Assembly (NCBI RefSeq): GCF_963678635.1
Contig: NC_087062.1
Coordinates: 56,249,970-56,313,969, forward strand
Direction: 5' to 3'
DNA from: Symsagittifera roscoffensis
Lineage: Eukaryota > Xenacoelomorpha > Acoela > Convolutidae
DNA: 64,000 bases
Every line of letters begins with the position of its first letter. Position 1 is the stretch's first letter. The notes beneath the pieces were generated by a model. That model had not been told where the DNA came from and searched no databases. It saw nothing but the letters and a program-made list of their open reading frames with translations. Below, piece by piece: positions 35,236-47,118 of the stretch. Position numbers and translations under genes: made by a program.

Positions 35236-35514
35236 ATGAAAATCCGAGAAGGGAAAACAGTTATGTCAAACATTGGCTATGTGGGCTACTTACGCAAAAT
35301 TAATCTTATAATGAAAGGAAAAAACGCTCCAATGTTATTAGGGTGTGCTCTACTAACTAAACCAAAGTTTTCAATGAGGAGTTACAAAGGAACGAGAAAA
35401 GTGCTAACAGAACTGTTATTTAGCGGGAGTAGCATTTCGCTGGTGAGGTCTGACCATTATGAACGGCATGGAAAACTGGGAAGCATACAAACTCAAATAG
35501 TTAAGTACCAGTAG
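35236..35514 (+). pseudogene. Retropepsin-like remnant, unit A
   Basis: A 92-codon open stretch ending TELLFSGSSISLVRSDHYERHGKLG. The SGSS-hydrophobic segment followed by a polar turn looks like a retroviral-type aspartic protease active-site loop, but the catalytic Asp position is absent here and in unit B (40931-41134). The loss is therefore older than the tandem duplication, or the match is coincidental. Confidence 0.5.
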
Positions 35515-38500
35515 CTAAGAATTAGGCAATGAAACTTGGCATTGATCAGTATTATAACCAAACAAAAATTAGATCATTTGCCCAGATAACCTAGTTTTTT
35601 ATCAGAGATTTTGATTGAGGCGCATAACTGCCTTCGCTATTGTCTTGGTTTGGTTTTGTTAGCAGGTCAAGAAAGTCTTCTCAACAATGGAAAAAGTTGC
35701 TGTGCAGAACGAATCCTGGCACAGCTCTTCTTATTTCAGCAGAAACAATGACGGGTTTCAAAAGTTTTGCATTTTTTAGAGACCTTGCGACCACTAAGCT
35801 AACAATATATCTTTTATGAAAAAATAGGATTGAACTTACGTATTTTTTCTCTGCAGCTTCAATGAAGGACGGGAAAAGCAAAAAAAAACAATTTTCAAGC
35901 CGTGTATTAGAGTTATATACATTTGAGGAGAAAATCCAGAATTAGAAGAAAAATGATATTTGATAAAGGAAATAAACAAGCAATGCAGGGGACAGCAAGG
36001 CCATGCCAGTCTGAATCAAGGGGAAATAGAAATGAAAGAACAGTGCTTCCCGACGGCTCGAAAAAAGCAAAGAACAGTGCAGTCTGTGTGATTACCATAA
36101 ACCGTGGTTTTTATTTCGAATAATGGAATTGCAAAGACAGCTGTAACTGTGGGATTTTTGTCTAAAAAAAATTTATAGAAAACCGAAAAACACTATAAGC
36201 TAGGGGAATTTTATACTTCCTTCCCAGATTTTTCGAATTAAAAGCATTAGTGCAACCCAATGTATACAGAATAATAGGTGTAAATGGCAAATAACTGGAC
36301 GGTGGCGCCATTGAAACAGCTTCAATTACCAAATAATGTAAATGGAAGACCATTTCATTGCGATGAGTAAACGAACATCAAGAATCAGGTAAATAAAGAG
36401 TGCAACTCAGCAAGCAACTGGGAATATCAGAAATTGAGAAAAATAACAGGTTGAAGAAACTCCGGCGGAGAGACGGAGCCGCTGAAGTCTACAAATGAAA
36501 AATGAGAACCCTTAAAAAAGAGGGGAAGAGGGGCGCACTGTAGAACGGACACAAAAAATTCTCAAATCTCAAAATCAAAGAAAGCTAATGAATCTTCGTA
36601 ATGACCTGAAAGCAGAAAATTTTGCAAAACAGCTACTTTGCATAAAATAGCATCAAGGAGACGTACCGAGTCCTCTCTTCGCTCTTTCCAGTCTCAATGA
36701 CTCTTAATTGCTGTCAAAATAGTACCAACTAAAACAGTGGCTCGGCACTTAAAGAGTCTTGTCCTTTCTAGGCAACCACGGAAAAGGAAGAAAGGAGGAC
36801 TAAATTATGGCGCTGGCTGAGGCCTTAACACTAGTATGGGTCCAGAGGCGGTAAAAACTTCTCCTAAAACAGGTCTAGAATCAGTCAAAAATGTACTACG
36901 AAATCCTTGATGGTTATAGTAATTTGGTCCTGTCTTTGACAACTATATGCAAACATCTTGACAGGCGGCAAAAATTTTGTTTTGGTTTTTCAGATGAAAC
37001 TGTCAAGTAACAATTTAACAGTTGCAAAAACTCGTAATCTGGTAGAAACCAGTACTTTCTAAGATTAGGAACAGAAACAGGACAAGCCGGGAAGATCATA
37101 ATCATTAAACACTCATCTCAAACAACTGGTGATTGATTGTCTTGAAAAGATAGTTTTTATTTGTTCCTGCTCCCTGTAATTTTCTAATGAACCATCCAGA
37201 CTACTTTTGAACTGAATTATTTAAAAAAAACTCGAGCTTAATTCAAATTACGTTCATTTCTCGTTCGACCTTAAGGAAGCACGTGTTGGTCTGAGCCTAA
37301 TTTGTCAAGGTCTATAGTGCAGCTTTTTTGCATGACCTCAAGTCAAGTGTACCAGTTGGTAATATGTGGAAGTTTGAAAGGTTTTTAGTTCGAGATGAAT
37401 TTTTCAAAACTTCGCATTGGCCCTGTCATGCTCTCAAATTTCCTGCAGCAACTGAAACACCAAGTTCAAGAATCAGAACAGCCCAAATACAGGAAAATAG
37501 AAAAAGTCAAAAGAGAATCAAATTGCTAATCGCAGTTGTCCGTAAAAAACAAACTTGAGTAGATTTGTCTTGTTCCTGACAGTGACTACAGAGAATGGAT
37601 ACGAGGGTGCAACGTATGGAGTAATAGGTATCTTGATTGGGAAGGTCGACCACTGAAGTGACCCAATGGTCCAAAACTTATCTGAGCAACTTTGTTACTA
37701 AAAACTAGTTGAGACATAATTACATTACTAAATCGTGTCTGGAGTTAGCTCTAGAGTCGTTGTCCAGATGTGAGTACCTGAATTTAATTACTCGAGTGCA
37801 GTTTATCTAGTTGTGTTGAGGTGAGGCGCACTCTAGATTGATGCATCTGAAATTGGTCAATTATGCGCTGCCCACTAAAAACGAATATAGTTGTCTTGAG
37901 GTCCGAACACTGTTTTTAATGGCGTTCATATGGTTTAGGCATTTGAAGACCTAGCCAACGGGGCGTGCTTCTTTATATCTAGATTGGGAGAACTTTGTTG
38001 ATAGTCGCCCTTAAGTGGTAACGATCCTGAAGTTCAGTGTCATAAGCGAACCGTGAATTGGCTCCCACTGATTGAGGTACAAAAGTACAAAAGATGTTGT
38101 CCCTGACCCTTGTAGGGCCTTTTTTTTTAAACTTCATACGTGATTTGAGCGAACGACTGTTGCAAAGAATGGTTTATAACTGTCTTGATAGTAGTAAACT
38201 TTGTTTTTAACTACACAATATCTAGGCTATCCATCACAACTACCAGCTGCAAAAGAGCGCCAAGTATCCTGCCCACAAATAATGTTCATCACCAGTAGGA
38301 AAGCATTGGTGAGAATTTGGAAGGAAGTTTGGTGAACTGCTGAGTTGAAGATATAGAGATAAAAGAACAAGCAGGCTACACTCAAAAAATTCTCACACTA
38401 GAGGTTTTGCATATTGGAAGTGAAAAGGCCAAATCAATATGCGCGATGAGTTCAGAAGCCGAGAACTAACTCTAAAACTCTTGTCGAATTACCTTTATGG

Positions 38501-40090
38501 CTGAAATAATTCGAAAAAATCTGACATTTACGAATAAAAAACAAAAACCAAAATGTTCGGAAAGTGAAATGAAAACAATTATTGATTGCGTAACCCATTA
38601 TGTAATTACAGTTGTTTGATTTTGATTAATCCAGATTTTTAATTGTGTCATTTAGTCTGGTTTGTAATTTTTTCTTGACCTTGGATCATTTTGAACGTTG
38701 GAGATATTTTTCTAGCTGATGGTACCCAATTATGCAAAAATTTTATAAAAACTTTTTAAAGTACTCCATGGAGAAAGACGGAAGCATCTTTGTTGGGAAT
38801 CTGTCAAGATCAACACTTGAACTAACTTTGAAAAAGTCATTGTTAACTTATCATGTCTGAGAAATGTCAACTTAGAAATTATCTTTGACATTAATATGCA
38901 AAAGTTTTGGCATGATAGAGAAGAGTCGCTTATATATTGTCAGATGAAGTTGACAAGTAATTTCTAACAGCTGCGAAAACTCATAATCTGGGTAAGCAAA
39001 TAGATTTTGAGATTAAGGACCAAAACTGCCGAGCGTCGGAAAATTTTTATATATATCATATAAAACGTTGAAACGCATTACAATCGCGGTTCATGACAAA
39101 AACTATGAAATTCGTTCATTATTGACCTTGAACAGTGGAGATTTTTTTCGAGCTGATGGTACCCAATTGTGCACAAAATTTTGATAAAGTTTTTAAAATA
39201 CTTGAACTTGAACGCTTGAACTAACTTGGCAAAAGTCATTGTTAATTTACCATTTCTGAGAAATGGCAGCATAAAAATTGTCTTTGACTTTAATATGCAA
39301 ACTTTTTGACATGCTGGAGAAGAATCGCTCATATATTGTCAGATGAATTTGACTAGTAATTTCTAACAGATGCGAAAAGTCGTAATCTGGGAAAACCAAT
39401 AGTTACTGAGATTAAGGACCAAAACGGCGCAACCCAATAACATTCTTATAACCGAACTCTAATCTTAAATAGTTCGTTATTGAATCTTTTCCTTAAAAAG
39501 GTTCTTTCAATTACAAAATGATCTTTCGTTTTAATTTCCTATATTTTTTCAATGCACCTGCGAGACTTTTTTGCGCTGAAGTATTTAAAGATCAGAAAAT
39601 TCAATTCAATTTGCACTTAATTACGTCTTAGGTTAATCTTATATTGGTGACACAGAAAACGAAAAGAATCAAGAAGAACAAGGGAGTTGTGAATTAAAAA
39701 AAAGGGTCGAAGAAAAAACTGGATCGATCACAAATTGCCGAGCGTCGGAAAACCTTTATATAAATCAAATAAAACGTTGAAACGCAATACAATCGCGGTT
39801 CATGGAAAAAACTATGAAAATCGTCATTGAACTGATTAACATGGATCATTTTTGGTGAGTGTAGGATTTAAAACATTTCTAAAAACAAAACAAAATGTGA
39901 CTAATTTGAACGTAAACTCGAAAAAAACGAGCTGAAAAACCAAAAAAATTTTCCTAAAAAATGACCTTTAACCTGAACTAGCATCGGATAAGCTATAGTA
40001 AGAGGGACTGAAAAATCGTTATTTTAAGCTGAAATTTTTGGGTGAAACTACAAAATCTCAACTACAAGAGTAGCTTAAATAATAATTAAC

Positions 40091-40855
40091 ATGGTGGAAG
40101 CTAAGTATTGCAACAGCAATTTCGGGCAAAATGTTTTCACCGGAGGTAATTACCGGTTCTAACGACTTTAAAAGCTTTTTAACTCACTTTGAGCTGTTGG
40201 CCGACCCAAAAATAAGAAAAATTTCTATAGGTGGAAAAAAAACGGATAAACAACCGCTTTATTCTGGGTTAAGAATGTACACAACTTTGCAATCGAATTT
40301 CACCGTACACTTCTAGAAGCTACGCGAAAAAGCAATGATAAGAATGTTATAGTTTTCTGAAAATAGTTCAATGAAAATCTTGTGGTCGTACGCGGACGGC
40401 TAGCGCGTCGCGTGCAACAGGCAGGTGAAAGGTTAACAGCGTTTCAGAGGCTTTTGCAGCATTTGGCTTACAAAATTTATCCAGAAGATTCCAAAACATA
40501 TGGGATCACTTAGTTTTTTGAGTTTTTCTGGGTGGGATCCTCCAAAATCGAGTTTGACTTGAGCTCCGCAAGATAATTGAGGATAATCACATGAATATCG
40601 TCAATGCTTTTCTCCTGGAACAAGAATAAACGCTGCGCATAGCAGCTATACGGAGGAATGAAACAGATATCCTGATAGACTTACTGAACAGATTTATTCA
40701 ACAAATGATGGCTGGCATTGAAAACAATACCTTGAGCAAAGACGATTGAAAAAAGCAGTCACTGGGGAGAAACGCCACGGAGAGGGAACCGATGTAGGGG
40801 TCAATGTTCAAGAGATCAAGCACGTCTCCCACCTCAGGACCAAATACATAAAGAA
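40091..40855 (+). pseudogene. gag remnant, unit B
   Basis: Same start and same early frame change as unit A. It diverges at about 40280 by an indel that truncates the second frame earlier than in unit A. Confidence 0.6.
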
Positions 40856-40860
40856 ATGAA

Positions 40861-41134
40861 AATCCGAGAAGGGAAAACAATTATGACAAACATTGGCTAT
40901 GTGGGCTAATTACGCAAAATTAACCTTATAATGAAAGGAAAAAACGCTCCAATGTTAATAGGGTCTGCTCTACTAAATAAACCAAAGTATTCAATGAGGA
41001 GTTACAAAGGAACGAGAAAGTTACTAACAGAACTGTTATTTAGCGGGAGTAGCATTTCGCTCATGAGGTTTGACCATTATGAACGGCATGGAAAACTGGG
41101 AAGCATACAATTTTTAATAGTTAAGTACCAGTAG
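40861..41134 (+). pseudogene. Retropepsin-like remnant, unit B
   Basis: Contains TELLFSGSSISLMRFDHYERHGKLG, with the same missing catalytic Asp as unit A, preceded by NAPMLIGSALLNKPKYSMRSYKGTRK. An in-frame stop interrupts it upstream. Confidence 0.5.
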
Positions 41135-43799
41135 CTAAGAATTTGGCAACGAAATTTGGCATTGATCAGTATTAAAACCAAACAAAAATTAGATCATTTT
41201 CCCAGATAACCTAGTTTTTGATCAGAACTTTTGATAGTGACGCATAACTGCCTACCCTATTGTCTTGGTTTGGTTTTGATAGCAGGTCAAGAAAGACTTC
41301 AAATTATTGGGGAAAAGTTGCTGTGCAGCACGAATCCTGGGACAACGCTTCTTATTTCATCAGAACTTTTGCAATTTTTAGAGAAATTGCGACCACTAAG
41401 CTAACAATTTTCCTTTTATGTAAAAATAAGGATTGATTTTGCGTATATTTTTCTCTGCAGCTTGCATGAAGACAGGGAAAAGCAAATAAACAATTTTCAA
41501 GTCGAGGGATTAGAGTCGGGGGATAGACATTTGAGGAGAAAAACCAGAAGTAGAAGAAAAACTGTATTTGATAAAAGAAACAAACAAGCAATGCAGGGGA
41601 CAGCAAGGCATTGCAATTCTAAATCAAAAGGAAACATAATTGAAAACACAGTTTTACTTAAAAGCTCGAAAAAAGCGAAGAACAAGGTCGTCTGTGTGAT
41701 TACCATAAACCGTGGTTTTTATTTCGAATAATGGAATTGCAAAGACAGCTGTAACTGTGGGATTTTTGTCTAAAAAAAATTTATAGAAAACCGAAAAACA
41801 CTATAAGCTAGGGGAATTTTATACTTCCTTCCCAGATTTTTCGAATTAAAAGCATTAGTGCAACCCAATGTATACAGAATATTATGTGTAAATGGCAAAT
41901 AACTGGACAGTGGCGTCATTAAAACAACTTCAACTACCAAATAAAGTAAATGGAACACTATTTCTTTGCGATGAGTAAAAGAACATCAAGAGTCAGGTAA
42001 ATAAAGAGTGCAACTCAGCGAGCAACTGGGAATATCAGAAATTGAGAAAAATAACAGGTTGAAGAATCTCCGGCGGAGAGACGGAACCGCTGAAGTCTAC
42101 AATTGAATAATGAGAACTCCTAAAAAAGAGGGAAAGAGGGGCACACTGTAGAACGGACACAAAAAATTCTCAAATCTCAAAATCAAAGAAAGCTAATGAA
42201 TCTTCGAAATGACCTGAAAGCAGAAAGTTTTGCAAAACAGCTACTTTGCATAAAATAGCATCAAGGAGACGTACCGAGTCCTCTCTTCGCTCTTTCCAGT
42301 CTCTATGACTCTTAATTGCTGCCAAAATAGTACCAACTAAAACAGTGGCTCGGCCCTTTAAGAGTCTTGTCCTTCCTAGGCAACCACGGAAAAGGAAGAA
42401 AGGAGGACTAAATTATGGCGCTGGCTGAGGCCTTAACACTAGTATGGGTCGAGAGGCGGTAAAAACTTCTCATAAAACAGGTCTAGAATCAGTCAAAAAT
42501 GTACTACGAAATCCTTGATGGTTATAGTAATTTGTTCCTGTCTTTGACAACTATATGCAAACATCTTGACAGGCGGCAAAAATTTTGTTTTGGTTTTTCT
42601 GATGAAAATGTCAAGTAACAATTTAACAGATGCAAAAACTCGTAATCTGGTAGAAACCAGTACTTTCTAAGATTAGGAACAGAAACAGGACAAGCCGGGA
42701 AGATCATAATCATTAAACACTCATCTCAAACAACTGGTGATTGATTGTGTTGAAAAGATAGTTTTTATTTGTTCCTGCTCCCTGTAATTTTCTAATGAAC
42801 CATCCAGACTACTTTTGAACTGGATTAATAAAAAAAAAACTCGAGCTTAATTCAAATTACGTTCATTTCTCGTTCGACCTTAAGGAAGCACGTGTTGGTC
42901 TGAGCCCAATTTGTCAAGGTCTATAGTGCAGCTTTTTTGCATGACCTCAAGTCAAGTGTACCAGTTGGTAATATGTGGAAGTTTGAAAAGTTGTTAGTTC
43001 GAGATGAATTTTTCAAAACTTCGCATTAGCCCTGTCGTGCTCTCAAATTTCCTCAAACAACTGAAACACCAAGTTCAAGAATCAGAACAGCCCAAATACA
43101 GGAAAATAGAAAAAGTCAAAAGAGAATCAAATTGCTAATCGCAGTTGTCCGTAAAAAACAAACTTGAGTAGATTTGTGTTGTTCCTGACAGTGACTACAG
43201 AGAATGGATACGAGGGTGCACGTATGGAGTAATAGGTATCTTGATTGGGAAGGTCGACCACTGAAGTGACCCAATGGTCCAAAACATATCTGAGCAACTT
43301 TGTTACTAAAAACTAGTTGAGACATATTTACATTACTAAATCATGTCTGGAGTTAGCTCTAGAGTCGTTGTCCAGATGTGAGTACCTGAATTTAATTACT
43401 CGAGTGCAGTTTATCTAGTTGTGTTGAGGTGAGGCGCACTCTAGATTGATGCATCTGAAATTGGTCAATTATGCGCTGCCCACTAAAATCGAATATAATT
43501 TTCTTAAAGTCCGAACACTGTTTTTAATGGCGTTCATATGGTTTAGGCATTTAGAGACCTAGCCATCGGGGCGTGCTTCTGATATAGAGATTGGGGGAAC
43601 TTTTTTGATAGTCGCCCTTAAGTGGTAACGATCCTGAAGTTCAGTGTCATAAGCGAACCGTGAATTGGCTCCGACTGATTGAGATACAAGAGCACAAGAG
43701 ATGGTGTCCCTGACCCTTGTAGGGCCTTTTTAAAACTTCATACGTGATTTGGGCGAACGACTGTTGCAAAGAATGGTCTATAACTGTCTTGATAGTAGT

Positions 43800-44234
43800 T
43801 TACTCTGTTTTTAAGTACACAATATCGAGGCTATCCATCACACCTACCAACTGCAAAAGAGCGCCAAAAATCCTGCCCACAAATAATATTCATCACCAGT
43901 AAGAAAGCATTGGTAAGAATTTGGAAAGAGGTTTGGTGAACTGCTGAGTTGAAGATACAGAGATAATAGAACAAGCAGGCTACACCCATAAGTTTCTCAC
44001 ACTAGAGGTTTTGCATATTGGAAGGGAAAAAACCAAAATCAACATGCGCGATGAGTTCAGAAGCCGAGAACTAACTTTAAAACTCTTGTCGAATTACCAT
44101 TATGGCTGAAATAATTCGAAAAAATCTGACATTTACGAATGAAGAACAAAAACAGTTAATTAAAAACAGATAATTACAGTTGTTTGATTTTGGTTGATCC
44201 AGATTTTTAATTGTATCAATTAGTCTGGTTTGTC
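43800..44234 (+). mobile_element. Truncated unit C of the tandem array
   Basis: Matches the first roughly 400 bp of units A and B, then ends abruptly where - strand sequence related to the giant ORF starts. The third unit was cut by arrival of that element, or the two were joined by deletion. Confidence 0.7.
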
Positions 44235-47118
44235 AATTTGTAGATGACGTTGAGATCTAACAAACTGCAATCAGCTTTAGTTCTCTCTGTATATCTTGCG
44301 TCGCTCCTAATATCGAATCGGCGATGGTACTTGGGCACCATGATGGATGAATTAGTTACCACGCAGCCATCAAACATGGCCTCAGTAGTACGTCTGAAAA
44401 TCCCAATCCAAACTCCACTCAGATATCAGATTTCACTATGGAAGGTGCAGTCACCTTTTCAAACTTGACTTGTTGACTGGTAATAATTCTTATTGTTGTA
44501 ACTCCAGACAAACAGAATCTTAGCAACACTGCTTGCTCACAATCGAAGTAGGAATTACATATGTCTTCATTGATAAAAGGATTGTAAGCCATTCCAACAA
44601 TTCCTGACACATAGTGGTACGACCTCTTTCTGATTGGTCCACAGTATTAATTTCCATGGATTCTTTTGTGGGCTCTTTGTTAAAGTTAGAAAATCTTCGG
44701 ATTTCATCGATCTTTCACAAGTTTTTAAGCTCCACAGGTTTTTTCATGTTCACTCTCATTGGTCTATTTTGATGAATATCCAATAGCGTTTGAGCAAGGT
44801 CTTCCACAGTTCAATAATTTCTCCCAGCATTTTCGTGCAGGTGTTTAGCGCTGGTGCCGACACCTGTTTCAACAAGAACGGACAAAACAGAGAGCGTACC
44901 TCCGCTTTGCACACGCCAGACCGTGCCTTTACGCATCATCAGGTCCCTTAAATGCGTCATCAAAACCACCTCCTCCTCCTTCGAACGTTTTCTTTCCTCC
45001 AAATCGTACCCATCGTCGGTCCCGCCAGTTCAGTTCTAACGTACGGTATCGCTATCAAAGCAGGTATTTTCGAGCTAGTTCGCATTTCTTCTTCAAAATG
45101 GCGTAGTAATACTGCCCTCCACAGTAAACAAGTTCATCCACTGTTTCCCTGTGCTTATCTGAAGAGGCTAATGTTCCATAGGCCTTCAGCTTCATCGTCG
45201 TACCGTTGATGATTTCTTCTAGATAACACTCCAACGCACCTTTGTTTTCTAAAGCTATCAGATGTCCTCTAGCCGAATTCCATCATCATCTCCATGTATC
45301 CATCCGCGGGCTCGTCTATCGTCACTGTTTCCGTTTTTGTCAGTCAATTGTGTTCAACCTGAGTTAGCTGTCCTACGACGCTTCCCATTTCTGTGGTCAT
45401 ACTTGAAAGTTTGAAATCCCTGGGGGTACTCTCATTACCTTGGCTGGAAAACTCTAATTCTGATGTCGCTCCAGTAAGAGTGCGGTCGCTTCTTTTAATT
45501 TTATAACTTTCTGATCTTGATCCTGCCATAAGGATGATGGCGACATTGCCACAATTTTCATTAGTTTTGACGTATCTTGCAATCTGTCATCGCCCTGTCT
45601 CATGTCAACATTATCTTCTACTTGATTTGGCAGTCTTCGCTGGAGGTTCAGAGTTCATCTTCGCTCTTTGCAATTTCCTGAAAAAGACATTGATTTACAT
45701 CTTCTTTTTCATGTCATTGATCTTCTCCTTAACTAACTTCGATCTCATTGTCCGTTTCCGCGTTCTGGACTGATTCGCCACTTCATCGTTGCCTTCATGA
45801 TGCGTCATCTTGATAGGAGAGTTCGTCTCCTTTTTATCGGAGGCTGAATTAATGAGTAACTCACTCATTCTTCCCTCACACTCAGCCAGCTTATCAAGGA
45901 TTTCCTGCATTAGCGATCTATTGAGACCTGTGTTCAATATGGACTGGGTCCCGTAGCACTGTACTACCGTCCAGATCCCTTCCATAAAAGCAACTCTGCT
46001 CATCCCACATCCTGTCCAATTTTCGTGGTCACAGTGGTGAACTTCACTCTCTTCTTCCGGTAGGGTCCCGAGGAAAGGTACTAGGGCTGTGCTCTCTTTC
46101 TTCTTCTACGAGTTGATTCTGTCAAAATTCTTTTTGTTGTGGTTGCATCGATTTTGTCAGGAGAGCTGCTCTCCGGTAATCTATGAACTGTGTTCATACA
46201 AATTGACGGAGGACGACCGTCTTCATCTCGTCTTCATCTAGGAAATCGAATTGCAGGCTTGACGTGCCAGCTACTGAGGCCTTGTCGTCAACCGCTTGGT
46301 CAAGATCTTGTTCCATCGGCTCCTCTGGCTGACGGTCTTCGTAGTCTTCCTCATCTCGTTCATAATTTTGTCGCGAACTTGAAGGTCCTTGTTCAATACC
46401 TTCCATAGTTTCGACTGGTAGCTTCGGTAGAGCAGCTTGCCTGCTGACTGGTCTTCTCGTTCTCCATACCTCATTGCAATCCGTTCGCAGCCGTTGGTTG
46501 GTAGAGAATTTTGGGTCAGTAGCTTCTCAGTCGTCGCCAACTCTGACCTCACGTTTAGGATTATCAATGCAGTCTCCTGCAAATCTACTTTCCCTCTCAA
46601 AATAGATGGCATCAGATCCAGTTTGGCCTTCTGCTTAGACCTTCCAGGTTTAGGAATCGCGACGTTATTACTCATTTTTCGCTTTGTCTTCTCATTCACA
46701 TACACCAACTGCGTAAGCTGCAGCACGGCAGCATTCCTGCCTACAAGCACTGGTCCAACGACTCAGAGTACTTCTCCTTCCTTCTCTCGTTGGTTTGAGC
46801 TGCTTCCAGTCTGGGCGTGCATACTACGGAGTCTGCTCCGAGCAACAGCCTACGACTCAGAAGAAATTCCGGTCTTTCCTCAGGTATTCTCATGTTATCG
46901 CCCCAATCCGGTGTTTCTGTCCTCGTTTTCTGGTACGAGATTAACAGTCGTGTTTCACCGTTCGTTTTATCGTAGTGTTTGTAGAATCCAGAGCTTTGGG
47001 AATACTTCAAGGAGCCTTCTGTCCACTTCTCCCATTCGACCGTAGAAGTGGTTATTGAAATTCACAGCCGTCATGTCGGGCTCTGCTATCTTCCCAAACA
47101 GTCAAACGGTCTTCGTTT
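44235..47118 (-). pseudogene. Broken paralogue of the giant ORF (middle third)
   Basis: Collinear with the intact protein. Examples: 46741-47010 reads YDKTNGETRLLISYQK and PEFLLSRRLLLGADSVV against residues 1474-1525; 46271-46750 reads LVGRNAAVLQLTQLVY against 1554-1568; 45695-46003 reads RVAFMEGIWTVVQCYGT against 1819-1835; 44811-45002 reads EERKRSKEEEVVLMTHLRDL against 2169-2188; 44419-44610 reads SGIVGMAYNPFINEDI against 2307-2322. Stops and frameshifts separate these pieces. It gives an independent sample of the family for aligning conserved positions. Confidence 0.85.

Larger units (their letters stand above)
33280..38195 (+). mobile_element. Decayed LTR-element unit A (tandem array)
   Basis: First unit of a head-to-tail array whose next unit starts at 38196. 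Its first roughly 1.2 kb (up to the gag ATG at 34460) recurs at the start of units B and C, so it behaves like an LTR-plus-leader. Then come a gag remnant (34460-35230), a retropepsin-like remnant (35236-35514) and about 2.7 kb of unrecognised, stop-filled sequence that is well conserved in unit B. No RT or integrase motif is readable. Confidence 0.7.
38196..43799 (+). mobile_element. Decayed LTR-element unit B (tandem array)
   Basis: Second unit, about 0.7 kb longer than unit A because the stretch around 38690-39110 is partly repeated at 39115-39830, with about 275 bp of extra sequence between. gag remnant 40091-40855 and protease-like remnant 40861-41134 occupy the same relative places as in unit A. 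Identity to unit A is high but indels are frequent. Confidence 0.7.

Noticed and set aside
46437-47045. 202-codon + strand open stretch
   Set aside because: It is the complement of the broken giant-ORF relative, which aligns collinearly with the intact protein on the - strand.
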